Assembly: GCF_900115345.1 (NCBI RefSeq)
Contig: NZ_FOWC01000001.1
Coordinates: 1,612,001-1,676,000, forward strand
Source: Amycolatopsis rubida
Lineage (GTDB): Bacteria; Actinomycetota; Actinomycetes; Mycobacteriales; Pseudonocardiaceae
Direction of reading: 5' to 3'
Length of the DNA stretch: 64,000 nt
Shown here: piece after piece, positions 50,255 to 58,696 of the stretch
Layout of the letters: every line of letters starts with the position of its first letter
How positions within the stretch are numbered: the stretch's first letter is position 1
Notes under the pieces: model-generated
The model's input: only the letters and a program-made list of their open reading frames with translations
Databases searched by the model: none
What the model was told of the DNA's origin: nothing
Position numbers and translations under genes: made by a program

Positions 50255-50322
50255 GCCCGTTTTGTCCCCTGAGATTCGCCTGACCTGCTAGTTTCGCGAC
50301 CAGAAAAAAAGTTCGAGGACCT

Positions 50323-50349
50323 TGTCGATCCGGCCGCGGCCCGTTCGAC
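50323..50349 (+). promoter_or_regulatory. Candidate ECF42-type promoter TGTCGA-N17-CGAC
   Basis: TGTCGA at 50323-50328 and CGAC at 50346-50349, 17 bases apart, about 40 bases before the first DGPF gene. The motif pair agrees with the promoter described for ECF42 sigma factors, and an ECF42-like gene ends this unit. Confidence 0.55.
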
Positions 50350-50389
50350 GCAGTGGTGGAAGCAAGCCGAGAGCGAAGGGGAACCGAAG

Positions 50390-50815
50390 ATGCGATTCAT
50401 GGTGATCATGAAGGCCAGCGAAGAGAGCGAAGCCGGCCAGATGCCCAGCACCGAACTGCTCGCCGAGATGGGCAAGTTCAACGAGGAACTCGTGAAAGCC
50501 GGCGTGATGCTCGCCGGCGAGGGCCTGGCACCCAGCTCCGAGGGTGCCCGGGTGAAGTTCTCCGGGGACAGCGAGCCCAGCGTCGTCGACGGTCCGTTCG
50601 CCGAGACCAAGGAGCTGATCGCCGGGTTCTGGATCCTCCAGGTCCGTTCGCTCGAGGAAGCCGTGGAGTGGATCAAGCGGGTGCCCAACACCGACGGCGC
50701 GCACCACGAGATCGAGATCCGGCGGATTTTCGACGCCGAGGACTTCGGCGACAACCTCACCCCGGAACTGCGCGAGGCCGAAGAGAAGCTGCGCGAGCAG
50801 GCTGCGCGGAACTGA
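50390..50815 (+). CDS. YCII-related DGPF-domain protein
   Basis: 141 residues. MRFMVIMKASEESEAG at the start, the DGPF signature (SVVDGPFAETKELIAGFWIL), and VEWIKRVPNTDG identify the YCII-related DGPF family, small dimeric alpha/beta-barrel proteins of unknown activity that are genetically tied to ECF42 sigma factors. AAGGGG precedes the ATG. The stop codon shares a base with the start of the second paralogue. Confidence 0.92.
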   Translation: MRFMVIMKASEESEAGQMPSTELLAEMGKFNEELVKAGVMLAGEGLAPSSEGARVKFSGDSEPSVVDGPFAETKELIAGFWILQVRSLEEAVEWIKRVPNTDGAHHEIEIRRIFDAEDFGDNLTPELREAEEKLREQAARN

Positions 50816-51171
50816 TGCGATTCATGGTGCTGGTGAAAGCCAGCCAGGAATCGGAAGCGGGAGCCGCGCCGAGCGCCGGATTGATCGAGCAGATGGGCCG
50901 GTTCAACGAGGAGCTCGCCGAATCCGGTCACCTCGTGCAGGCTGCCGGGCTGACGCCCAGCGCGGAAGGCGCCCGGCTGCTGTGGTTCGACGGGGAGGCG
51001 GAGCCGAGCGTGGTCGACGGCCCGTTCGCCGAGACCAAGGAACTCGTCGCCGGCGTGTGGATTCTGGAGGGGGAGTCGCTCGCCGAAATCGTCGAGCTGA
51101 TGAAGCGGGCGCCCAATCCGGACCGGCAGGCGGGCACTGTCGAGATCCGCCCGATGGCCGGCGAGCGGTGA
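50815..51171 (+). CDS. YCII-related DGPF-domain protein, second copy
   Basis: 118 residues, starting ATG 50815 in TGATG overlap with the upstream gene. The sequence MRFMVLVKASQESEAG and VVDGPFAETKELVAGVWILEGESLAEIVELMKRAP shows a close paralogue of the previous gene but shorter at the C-terminus. Tandem duplication is evident. It is the second product of the likely ECF42-controlled unit; a strong hairpin lies 6 bases beyond its stop. Confidence 0.92.
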   Translation: MRFMVLVKASQESEAGAAPSAGLIEQMGRFNEELAESGHLVQAAGLTPSAEGARLLWFDGEAEPSVVDGPFAETKELVAGVWILEGESLAEIVELMKRAPNPDRQAGTVEIRPMAGER

Positions 51172-51177
51172 CGCCGT

Positions 51178-51205
51178 GCCCGCCTGAGGGTTGCCTCGGG
51201 CGGGC
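51178..51205. terminator. GC-rich hairpin between the DGPF genes and the sigma-factor gene
   Basis: CCCGCCTGAGG (51179-51189) pairs with CCTCGGGCGGG (51194-51204) around a GTTG loop, extended by G51178-C51205: a 12-bp stem with one T-G pair. It can reduce read-through from the DGPF genes into the ECF gene, or act as an attenuator. Confidence 0.6.
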
Positions 51206-51225
51206 CGGGCCGGTCTGATGGGCCG

Positions 51226-52503
51226 GTGGACACGCGAAGTGCGGTAGAGGCCGTTTGGCGGATCGAGTCGGCGCGGGTGATCGCTGGTCTCGCGCGGATG
51301 ACCCGCGACGTGGGCCTCGCCGAGGAGCTGGCGCAGGACGCGCTCGTCGCCGCGCTCGAACAGTGGCCGGAGACCGGGGTGCCGCGCAACCCGGGCGCCT
51401 GGCTGATGACGATCGCCAAGCGGCGGGCCATCGACCTGTTCCGGCGGAACGAAACCCTCGGCCGCAAGCTGGACGAGATCGGCCGGGAAGCCGAACAACT
51501 CGGCGAGGGCGTGCTGCCGGACTTCGACGCGGTGCTCGACGACGAGCAGATCGAGGACGACCTGCTGCGGCTGGTGTTCACCGCGTGCCACCCGGTGCTG
51601 TCCACCCAGGCGCGGGTGGCGCTCACGCTGCGCATGCTCGGCGGGCTCAGCACCGACGAGATCGCCCGCGCGTTCCTGGTGAAGGAATCCACTGTCGCGC
51701 AACGCATCGTGCGGGCGAAGAAGACGCTCGCCGAGGCCAAGGTGCCGTTCGAAACACCGGTCGGCGGCGAGCGCGTGGCGCGGGTCCCGGCCGTGCTCGA
51801 AGTGATCTACCTGATCTTCAACGAGGGCTACTCCGCCACGCGCGGCGACGACTGGATGCGGCCCGCGCTGTGCGAGGACGCGTTGCGGCTCGGCCGGGTG
51901 CTGGCCGGGCTGATGCCCGGCGAACCGGAAGTGCACGGACTGGTCGCGTTGATGGAAATCCAGGCTTCGCGCTCGGCGGCGCGCACCGGTCCGAACGGCG
52001 AACCCGTGCTGCTGATGGACCAGGACCGCAGCCGCTGGGACCGCCTGCTGATCCAGCGCGGCCGCACCGCGCTGGCCCGGTCCGAACAGCTGGCGGACGG
52101 CATGTACGGGCCGTATTCCGCGCAGGCCGCGATCGCCGCGTGCCACGCCGTCGCGGTTGCGCCGGAGGAGACCGACTGGGCGCGGATCGCGGCGCTGTAC
52201 GCGGGTCTTGCGCAGCTCACGCCGTCTCCGGTGATCGAGCTGAACCGGGCCGTCGCGGTCTCGATGGCGGAGGGGCCGGAAGCCGGGCTGGCGCTGGTGG
52301 ACAAATTGCTGACTGAGCCCGCGCTGAAGAACTACCATCTGCTGCCGAGCGTGCGCGGCGACTTTCTGTACAAGCTGGGCCGCCGGGACGAGGCGCGCGC
52401 CGAGTTCGAGCGCGCGGCGAAGATGACCGGCAACGAGCGGGAGCGCGTGCTGCTGCTGGAACGGGCCGAGTCGTGCAGCAAGCTGGAAGCGGGAACGAGG
52501 TAG
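51226..52503 (+). CDS. ECF42-group RNA polymerase sigma factor with C-terminal TPR-like extension
   Basis: 425 residues. Sigma region 2 (RVIAGLARMTRDVGLAEELAQDALVAALEQWPETGVPRNPGAWLMTIAKRRAIDLFRR) and region 4 (LVFTACHPVLSTQARVALTLRMLGGLSTDEIARAFLVKESTVAQRIVRAKKTL) are followed by a 200-residue helical extension (DUF6596/TPR-like: FNEGYSATRGDDWMRPALCEDALRLGRVL, GDFLYKLGRRDEARAEFERAAKMTGN). This is the ECF42 architecture; the extension replaces an anti-sigma factor. It is encoded with its typical DGPF partners. Confidence 0.92.
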   Translation: MDTRSAVEAVWRIESARVIAGLARMTRDVGLAEELAQDALVAALEQWPETGVPRNPGAWLMTIAKRRAIDLFRRNETLGRKLDEIGREAEQLGEGVLPDFDAVLDDEQIEDDLLRLVFTACHPVLSTQARVALTLRMLGGLSTDEIARAFLVKESTVAQRIVRAKKTLAEAKVPFETPVGGERVARVPAVLEVIYLIFNEGYSATRGDDWMRPALCEDALRLGRVLAGLMPGEPEVHGLVALMEIQASRSAARTGPNGEPVLLMDQDRSRWDRLLIQRGRTALARSEQLADGMYGPYSAQAAIAACHAVAVAPEETDWARIAALYAGLAQLTPSPVIELNRAVAVSMAEGPEAGLALVDKLLTEPALKNYHLLPSVRGDFLYKLGRRDEARAEFERAAKMTGNERERVLLLERAESCSKLEAGTR

Positions 52504-52597
52504 CGGGGCACTGTGCGGTGCGGCAGTGATCGACATGCCCGCAACGGTCCACCACACGGCCGACAATTCCCGCTGTCACCGTCGGCCATCCCCAGGG

Positions 52598-52627
52598 TTG
52601 TCCACAAGTCGACATGCCTGTGGATAA
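52598..52627. promoter_or_regulatory. Two inverted DnaA-box-like sequences
   Basis: TTGTCCACA (52598-52606), the actinobacterial consensus, and TGTGGATAA (52619-52627), reverse of TTATCCACA, face each other across 12 bases in the gap between the convergent ECF42 and IclR genes. The arms also pair as a 10-bp hairpin with one mismatch, so a terminator is the alternative. Confidence 0.5.
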
Positions 52628-52687
52628 CCTGTTTCCGCAGGTGGCAGCACCGGAAATCGGCTGTCCGACCCGATCCGGTGAATGGCC

Positions 52688-53467
52688 TCAACGATTTCGG
52701 ACGTACCCCAGCCGCATCGACAACGCGGCCGCGGTCCCGGCTACCGTCGCGCCCAGTTCGTCCGCCCGGCGCATCACCCGCGGGGCCGGTCCGGCGACGC
52801 TGATCGCCGCGATCGGACGGCCCGAGTGGTCCCGCACGGCCGCCGCGACGCAGCCGACGTCCGGCTCGTTCTCCAGGTCGTCGACGGCCCAGCCGCGACG
52901 TCGCGTGCGCGCTAGCTCGTCCAGCAGCCGGACCGGGTCGTTGATGGTCTTCAGCGTGAGGCTGTCCAGCTTCATCCGGCGCACGCGCTCCACCCGGTCA
53001 GCCTCCGGCAACGCGGCCAGCCAGGCCTTGCCCAGCGACGTCGCGTGCTGCGGCCGTCGAGTGCCGAGGCGGCAGGAGAGCGTGACCGCGCTGGCGCTGC
53101 GCTCGGTCGCGACGTAGACCATCGCGTCGTTGTCCGGCACCGCGAGGTACGTCGTCTCACCGGAACGCTCGGCCAGCGCGGTGAGATACCGCGGCGCGCA
53201 GCGGTGCAGGTCGGTCGCCGCCATCGCGCGGGCGCCCAGTTCGACCAGCCGGGTGCCGAGCCGCACGCGTCCGGTGACGGTGTCCGCCTCCAGGTACTCC
53301 AGCCGCTTCAGCGTGCCGACGATCCGGTAGGCGGCGCTGCGGGACAGACCCAGTTGCCGGGCGAGCGCGTTCGTGGAAATTTCCTGGTGCTGCCCGACGT
53401 GTTCGAGCACCGCCAGCCCGCGCTCCAGGGTGCCGCTTTGGTCCAGCCCGCTTGCTGCTGCGTCCAC
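52688..53467 (-). CDS. IclR family transcriptional regulator
   Basis: 259 residues. The winged helix is at ~10-65 (LERGLAVLEHVGQHQEISTNALARQLGLSRSAAYRIVGTLKRLEYLEAD). The GAF-like effector domain (LAERSGETTYLAVPDNDAMVYVATERSASAVTLSCRLGTRRPQHATSLGKAWLAALP ... GWAVDDLENEPDVGCVAAAVRDHSGRPIAAISVAGP) follows. GTG start with GGAGGG upstream. IclR proteins often control aromatic-acid or carbon-source genes, but no target lies adjacent; an AGGTTG-N12-CAACCT repeat at 53597-53620 upstream could be an operator. Confidence 0.93.
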   Translation of the reverse strand: MDAAASGLDQSGTLERGLAVLEHVGQHQEISTNALARQLGLSRSAAYRIVGTLKRLEYLEADTVTGRVRLGTRLVELGARAMAATDLHRCAPRYLTALAERSGETTYLAVPDNDAMVYVATERSASAVTLSCRLGTRRPQHATSLGKAWLAALPEADRVERVRRMKLDSLTLKTINDPVRLLDELARTRRRGWAVDDLENEPDVGCVAAAVRDHSGRPIAAISVAGPAPRVMRRADELGATVAGTAAALSMRLGYVRNR

Positions 53468-53707
53468 GTTCGCCCTCCGCCTGTCGCTCTGCGTTCCCGG
53501 TCACCGGTGCGTGGTGCCATCAAGCGGGGTTGGACGCTAACACCTCCGATGTATGGACGGAAGATCTTGACCGAACTCTGTCATTGGGTGCGTTCGAGGT
53601 TGCGCCGAATGGTTCAACCTCCGATCGGTAAGACTGCTTACAAAGGGTAACGGAGACTGGAGTCACCCTCTCAGGAAAATCACAGCGGTTGTGCCGCACG
53701 GTTTGTC

Positions 53708-54937
53708 GTGATGTCAACACGTCTGCGTACCCGGGCGTCGGTCGCCGCCGGGCGGCTGACCGCGTGGTTTTCCCGTACCGCCCGGCTGGGCCGAGGCGGG
53801 GTGATCGGCGGCCGGGTCACGCTGCGGCTCGACCCCAAGGCGTTGCGCAGGCTCGGCCGCGATCGCACGGTCGTGATCATCACCGGCACGAACGGCAAGA
53901 CCACCACGTCGCTGATGCTGACCCGCGCGCTCGAAGCGCTCGCCGAGGTCGCGCACAACGGCGACGGCGCGAACATGCCCGACGGTCTGGTGGCCGCGCT
54001 CGCCGCCCGCCCGGACGCGCCGTACGCGGTGCTGGAGGTGGACGAAACCTACGTTCCGTGGGTGGCCGAGCAGGTGCAGCCCGCGGCGCTCGTGCTGCTC
54101 AATCTCAGCCGTGACCAGCTCGACCGCGTCGGCGAGGTCCGGATGATGGAGCGCGACCTCCGCGCCGCCTTCGCCGGGCTGTCGCGCACGGTCGTGGTCG
54201 CGAACTGCGACGACGTGCTGGTCACCTCAGCGGCTTCGGCGGCGATGCGCCCGGTGTGGGTCGGCACTGGACGGCGCTGGTCGGGTGATTCCGTCTCCTG
54301 CCCGCGCTGCGGCGGTGCGATCACGCATACCGATCGCGAATGGCGTTGTGCGGTGTGCGCTTTCGCTCGCCCGGAGCCGACCTGGACCCTCGACGGCGAC
54401 CTGGTCCACACGCCCGGCGGCCGGCAAGTCGACCTCGACCTGCGGCTGCCCGGCGAGGCCAACCGCGCTAACGCGGCTCTCGCGCTCGCCGCCGCGCACT
54501 GCGTTGGCGTGCCACCGCACACCGCCGCGGCCCGGCTGCGCACCATCACCGACATCGGCGGCCGCTACCGCACGATTCGCCGCACACGGCATTCAGTTCG
54601 GCTCATGCTTGCGAAAAATCCGGCGGGCTGGGCCGAAACGTTGCGCGTCCTCGACGAAGACACCCCGGTCGTCGTCGCGGTCAACGCGCACGAAGCGGAC
54701 GGCCGTGATCTGTCGTGGCTCTGGGACGTGCACTTCGAGCGGTTGCGCGGCCGTCAGGTCGTCGTGGCCGGTGAGCGGTCCGCGGATCTCGCGGTGCGGC
54801 TTTGCTACGCCGAGGTGCCGCATTGGTCGGCCCCGGACCCGGTCAGCGCGATCGACACGCTGCCGCCGGGCGGGGTCGAACTCGTCGCGAACTACACCGC
54901 CTTCCGTGACCTGGTGGACCGGTTGCCTGATGTCTGA
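53708..54937 (+). CDS. murT: Lipid II isoglutaminyl synthase, MurT subunit
   Basis: 409 residues from GTG 53708 (ATG 53711 is equally possible). Mur ligase-like P-loop VIITGTNGKTTTSLML, VLEVDETYVPWVAEQVQPAALVLLNLSRDQLDR, a four-Cys zinc ribbon (CPRCGG ... CAVC) that marks MurT, and the C-terminal DUF1727 domain (SVRLMLAKNPAGWAE ... FRDLVDRL). With GatD it amidates the alpha-carboxyl of D-glutamate in lipid II, needed for later cross-linking. It overlaps gatD by 8 bp. Confidence 0.94.
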   Translation: MMSTRLRTRASVAAGRLTAWFSRTARLGRGGVIGGRVTLRLDPKALRRLGRDRTVVIITGTNGKTTTSLMLTRALEALAEVAHNGDGANMPDGLVAALAARPDAPYAVLEVDETYVPWVAEQVQPAALVLLNLSRDQLDRVGEVRMMERDLRAAFAGLSRTVVVANCDDVLVTSAASAAMRPVWVGTGRRWSGDSVSCPRCGGAITHTDREWRCAVCAFARPEPTWTLDGDLVHTPGGRQVDLDLRLPGEANRANAALALAAAHCVGVPPHTAAARLRTITDIGGRYRTIRRTRHSVRLMLAKNPAGWAETLRVLDEDTPVVVAVNAHEADGRDLSWLWDVHFERLRGRQVVVAGERSADLAVRLCYAEVPHWSAPDPVSAIDTLPPGGVELVANYTAFRDLVDRLPDV

Positions 54938-55637
54938 CTCGACCGTCGGCATCGGCCTTCTGCTGCCCGAGGTACTGGGGACGTACGGCGATTCCGGCAA
55001 TGCGCAGGTGCTTTGCAAACGCTTGCAGTGGCGCGGTTACGACGCCGAGGTGGTGCCGGTTTCGCTGGACTCCGCGGTGCCGTCCACTTTGGACCTCTAC
55101 CTGCTCGGCGGCGGCGAGGACATGGCGCAGGTGCTGGCCGCGGACTTCCTGCGCAACTCGGCGGGCCTGCGCAGCGCGGCGGACGCGGGACGTCCGGTGT
55201 TCGGGGTGTGCGCTGGTCTGCAGATCCTCGGCACGCGCTTCCGCGGCGTTGACGGCATCGAACACGCTGGGCTTGGCCTGCTCGACCTTGTCACCGAGCC
55301 GGCTGAGCAGCGTGCGGTGGCTGAGCTGATCGTCGAACCGAACCTGCTCGATACGCCGTTGACGGGCTTCGAGAATCACCAGGGCGCGAGCGTGCTCGGC
55401 CCGGGCAGCGCACCGCTGGGCCGCGTCGTCCGGGGAACCGGCAACGGCGACGGCACCGAGGGCGCGGTCACCGATCACGTCCTCGGCACCTACCTCCACG
55501 GCCCGGCGCTGGCGCGCAATCCCGAGCTGGCTGATCTGCTGTTGTCGTGGGTGCTCGGCCATGTGCTGAAGCCGTTGGACCTGACTGAGGTGGATGCGCT
55601 GCGCTCGGAACGGCTGGCCGCACGCCGCGCCCGATGA
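54930..55637 (+). CDS. gatD: Lipid II isoglutaminyl synthase, glutaminase subunit GatD
   Basis: 235 residues. Class I glutamine amidotransferase-like (CobB/CobQ type): GLLLPEVLGTYGDSGNAQVLCKRL, YLLGGGEDMAQVLAA, nucleophile C94 in VFGVCAGLQILG, and the His region GTYLHGPALARNP. It releases ammonia from glutamine for MurT. The ATG lies inside the murT end (8-bp overlap). Its stop overlaps the kinase start by 4 bp, so cell-wall amidation and a two-component system share one transcript. Confidence 0.94.
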   Translation: MSDSTVGIGLLLPEVLGTYGDSGNAQVLCKRLQWRGYDAEVVPVSLDSAVPSTLDLYLLGGGEDMAQVLAADFLRNSAGLRSAADAGRPVFGVCAGLQILGTRFRGVDGIEHAGLGLLDLVTEPAEQRAVAELIVEPNLLDTPLTGFENHQGASVLGPGSAPLGRVVRGTGNGDGTEGAVTDHVLGTYLHGPALARNPELADLLLSWVLGHVLKPLDLTEVDALRSERLAARRAR

Positions 55638-57055
55638 CCTCCCTCCGCGCTCGTTACGCTGCGTGCGTGAGACTTCTCGCTGCCGCAGGTGTCCGGATGC
55701 GGACAACCGGGGTTGCCGTGCTCGCGCTCGCGTTGGCCATCGCGACCGCGTGCGTCGTCGTGGTGCTGTTGCTGCAACAGTCGCTCGACCGAAGTGTCAC
55801 CGAGAGCGCGCGAAGTACCGCGCGGCAGGTTGCTGTCCAGCTCGTGCGCGCGGGCGCGCGAGACCTGTCTCCGAGCGACGTCGCGAGCACTGGCGACACT
55901 GAAGCCGTGACGCAGGTCCTCGGGCCGCGAAGCACGCCTATCGCGAGCGACCCGGCGATTGTCGGCCGTCCGGCTATCACCGCCGCGCGCCCGGCTCCGG
56001 GACAGGAGACTGTCGAGACCCTGCCGCTCGGCTTAGACGGCGACGGCAGCGACTACCGCTTGGTTTCGGAAGGTGTCAACGGACCGGGCGGACCGTTCAC
56101 CGTTATCTCGGCACGGTCGCTTGAGCCGGTCACTGAAGCCTCTGCTCGGCTTACGCTGCTGCTAGGGCTGATCTCGCTGCCGCTGCTCGGTATCGCCGGT
56201 TTCGCGGTGTACCGCTCCGTCGGCTCTGCGCTTCGCCCAGTGGAGCGGATGCGGCGCACTGTCGCCGAGATTTCGACGCGCGACCTCGCGTTGCGCGTAC
56301 CGCTGCCGCCTGGCGGCGACGAGGTGCACCGGCTTGCTGTCACGCTCAACGAGATGCTTGAGCGGCTTGGTTCCGCACAGGCCGCGCAACGCCGCTTCGT
56401 CGCCGACGCGAGTCACGAGCTGCGCTCGCCGCTGTCGACCATCAGCACTGCCCTAGACGTTTCTAACCAGCACCCGGAGACCACTAGCGAATTGGTACCG
56501 GTGATTACTCGCGAGACCGCGCGCCTGCGAGAGCTAGTCGACGACCTTCTGATGCTCGCGCGCACCGACGACGCCACCGACCGGCCCGCGCGTACTGAAG
56601 TCGATCTGGACGACATCGTTCGCGCCGAAGCCGAACGCGTACGCGGCGAAGCGGCTGTCGAGATCGAAGTGCGCGCGGGACCGGCGAAGGTGCGTGGCAG
56701 TGAGGCGCAGCTGCGTCGCGCCGTACGCAATCTCGTCGACAACGCATGCGGGCACGCGCGCGAGCGGATCCGGATTGCGAGTTCGGTGCAAGATGAGATG
56801 GTCGTGGTGGAGGTGAGTGACGACGGCCCGGGCGTCGCCGAGGACGACCGGGAGCGAGTGTTCGAGCGGTTTGTGCGGCTGGATGCTTCGCGACGGCGCG
56901 GCGGGACCGGACTGGGCTTGTCGATCGTGGCCGGCATCGCGGCCCGGCACGGCGGCCGCGCGCGGTACCTCGACGTGGCCGACCCGAGCTACCCGGGTGC
57001 GCATTTCGTGATCGAACTGCCGAGCATCGAATTGCCCCGGATCCAGGAGGACTGA
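55634..57055 (+). CDS. Membrane sensor histidine kinase
   Basis: 473 residues. Membrane helix 1 at about 24-47, an extracytoplasmic loop of ~120 residues, helix 2 around 173-196, a HAMP domain (RSVGSALRPVERMRRTVAEISTRDLALRVPLPPGGDE), H261 in DASHELRSPLSTIS, and an HATPase domain (LRRAVRNLVDNACGHA; DDGPGV; GGTGLGLSIVAGIAARHGG). This is the classical EnvZ-like family. ATG 55634 overlaps the gatD stop. It has its response regulator directly downstream. Confidence 0.93.
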   Translation: MTSLRARYAACVRLLAAAGVRMRTTGVAVLALALAIATACVVVVLLLQQSLDRSVTESARSTARQVAVQLVRAGARDLSPSDVASTGDTEAVTQVLGPRSTPIASDPAIVGRPAITAARPAPGQETVETLPLGLDGDGSDYRLVSEGVNGPGGPFTVISARSLEPVTEASARLTLLLGLISLPLLGIAGFAVYRSVGSALRPVERMRRTVAEISTRDLALRVPLPPGGDEVHRLAVTLNEMLERLGSAQAAQRRFVADASHELRSPLSTISTALDVSNQHPETTSELVPVITRETARLRELVDDLLMLARTDDATDRPARTEVDLDDIVRAEAERVRGEAAVEIEVRAGPAKVRGSEAQLRRAVRNLVDNACGHARERIRIASSVQDEMVVVEVSDDGPGVAEDDRERVFERFVRLDASRRRGGTGLGLSIVAGIAARHGGRARYLDVADPSYPGAHFVIELPSIELPRIQED

Positions 57056-57057
57056 GC

Positions 57058-57726
57058 ATGCGGTTGCTGATCGTGGAGGACGAGCTGGAGTTCGCCGAAA
57101 CCCTTCGCCGTGGCCTGGTCGCCGAGGGGTTCACGGTGAACGTGGCGCACACCGGACGGGACGGGCTCTGGTCGGCGACGGAGCACGATTACGATGCCGT
57201 GGTGCTCGACATCATGCTTCCCGAGCTTTCCGGCTACGAAGTGCTGAAACGCTTGCGGGCGGCGGAGAATTGGACGCCGGTGCTGATGCTCACGGCGAAG
57301 GACGGCGAGTACGACGAGGCCGACGCGTTCGATCTCGGTGCGGACGATTATCTCTCGAAACCGTTCTCGTTCGTCGTTTTGCTGGCTCGGCTGCGGGCGT
57401 TGCTTCGGCGGGGCGCTCCGGCTCGTCCGGCGGTGTTGACCGCTGGGGATCTGCAGCTCGACCCGGCTGCGCGGACTGTCCACAGGGGAGAGACGCGGAT
57501 CGAGTTGACCGCGCGGGAGTTCGGGTTGCTGGAGTTTCTGCTGCGGCGGCAGGGGGCGGCGTTGACCAAGAACGAGATTCTTGGCCACGTTTGGGACGCG
57601 CATTACGAGGGGGACGAGAACGTGGTCGAGGTTTATGTGGGGTATTTGCGGCGGAAGATCGACGCGCCGTTCGGGACGCGGACGATCGAGACGGTGCGCG
57701 GGGTAGGGTATCGGCTTGTCGGATGA
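57058..57726 (+). CDS. OmpR-family response regulator
   Basis: 222 residues. Receiver: LLIVEDELEFAETL, phospho-acceptor D51 (AVVLDIMLPELSGYE), LMLTAKDGEYDEADAFDLGADDYLSKPFSFVVL. Winged helix: ELTAREFGLLEFLLRRQGAALTKNEILGHVWDAHYEGDENVVEVYVGYLRRKIDAPFGTRTIETVRGVGYRL. AGGAGGA precedes the ATG and the gene starts 3 bases after the kinase. Its stop overlaps the next gene by 4 bp. Confidence 0.95.
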   Translation: MRLLIVEDELEFAETLRRGLVAEGFTVNVAHTGRDGLWSATEHDYDAVVLDIMLPELSGYEVLKRLRAAENWTPVLMLTAKDGEYDEADAFDLGADDYLSKPFSFVVLLARLRALLRRGAPARPAVLTAGDLQLDPAARTVHRGETRIELTAREFGLLEFLLRRQGAALTKNEILGHVWDAHYEGDENVVEVYVGYLRRKIDAPFGTRTIETVRGVGYRLVG

Positions 57727-58265
57727 GCGGACACGTCATTCTCCTCAATGGCGCGTCCAGTTCCGGCAAGTCGAGTATCGCGGCGGAGTTGCTGGACGTG
57801 CTGCCGGGTCCGTATTTCTCGCTGCCCCGGGACGCGGTCAACAGCATGCGATCGCGGACGCAGACCCCCGAATTCGGCACGCCGGAGTTCGACGAGGTTT
57901 TCGAACGGACGGTGCGCGGCTACCACCGCATGCTGGCCGGGCTCGCGGCGGCGGGCAACGGCGTGATCGCCGACCACGTACTCCGGCCGCCTTGGCTTGC
58001 CGACTGCCTGGAAGTGTTGCGGGAGCAGGAAGTTACCCTCGTAGGCGTGCACTGTCCGCTACCGGAGCTGCGACGGCGCGAGCAGGCGCGGGGTAACCGC
58101 CCCGCCGGTCTGGCGGAGCGGCAGTATCCGATCGTGCACGCCCATGACGATTATGACCTCGAATGTGACACGTCGGTACACAGTCCGAAAGAATGCGCAC
58201 AATTAATCGCGGAATTCATCGATAAAACAGGGCGTTCCCGAGCATTCGCCCGGTTAAGCCAGTGA
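57723..58265 (+). CDS. Chloramphenicol phosphotransferase-like (CPT) kinase
   Basis: 180 residues. P-loop GASSSGKSSIA at ~10-20, then FSLPRDAVNSM and the lid-like region QEVTLVGVHCPLPELRRREQARGNRPAGLAERQYPIVHAHDDYDLECDTSVHSPKECAQLI. The family includes chloramphenicol 3-O-phosphotransferase from its producer; many members are uncharacterised small-molecule kinases. It is the last gene of the murT-gatD-kinase-regulator run, overlapping the regulator by 4 bp, so a role in wall or antibiotic response is conceivable. It overlaps the convergent CoA-binding gene by 12 bp. Confidence 0.85.
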   Translation: MSGHVILLNGASSSGKSSIAAELLDVLPGPYFSLPRDAVNSMRSRTQTPEFGTPEFDEVFERTVRGYHRMLAGLAAAGNGVIADHVLRPPWLADCLEVLREQEVTLVGVHCPLPELRRREQARGNRPAGLAERQYPIVHAHDDYDLECDTSVHSPKECAQLIAEFIDKTGRSRAFARLSQ

Positions 58266-58655
58266 AATCCCCGCCACTGCCCGTACCACGGCAGTGCACC
58301 GATCCTCGACATACTCCAACCCGGCCTCGGAAGCGATCCTCCGCGCCTCCGCCGACACGATCCCCTGCTGCAGCCACAACGCCTTGGCCCCGATCGCCAC
58401 CGCGGAACGGGCGATGTCCGGTGCTTCCCCGGCCGGACGGAAGACGTCCACCAGATCCACCGGCTCCGGAATGTCCTCCAGCGACCGGTACGCCTTCTCC
58501 CCGAGCAGTTCAGTCGCCGACGGGTGCACCGGGATGATCCGGAAACCGTGCGCCTGCAGCGAAGCCGGTACGCCGTGCGCGGCCTTGCCCGGGTCGCGGC
58601 TCAGGCCGACCACGGCGATTGTGCGCGCGCTGGCGAGGATCTCTTCAGGCTTCAT
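58254..58655 (-). CDS. CoA-binding domain protein (YccU family)
   Basis: 133 residues from ATG 58655, which has GAGGAGG just before it. The Rossmann CoA-binding domain reads ILASARTIAVVGLSRDPGKAAHGVPASLQAHGFRIIPVHPSATELLGEKAYRSLEDIPEPVDLVDVFRPA, followed by ALWLQQGIVSAEARRIASEAGLEYVEDRC. Members bind CoA or nucleotides; function is not established. It is convergent with and overlapping the CPT-like gene. Confidence 0.88.
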   Translation of the reverse strand: MKPEEILASARTIAVVGLSRDPGKAAHGVPASLQAHGFRIIPVHPSATELLGEKAYRSLEDIPEPVDLVDVFRPAGEAPDIARSAVAIGAKALWLQQGIVSAEARRIASEAGLEYVEDRCTAVVRAVAGISLA

Positions 58656-58696
58656 ATCCTCCTCAACATCCCAATCCAGCGAACGATTCCGCCACG

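Noticed and set aside
47074..52566. An 1830-residue open frame on the minus strand
   Set aside because: It runs opposite or out of frame to P450, DinB, Rsm22, DGPF and ECF42 genes that have full domain signatures; it is a GC-bias shadow with Arg/His-rich filler.
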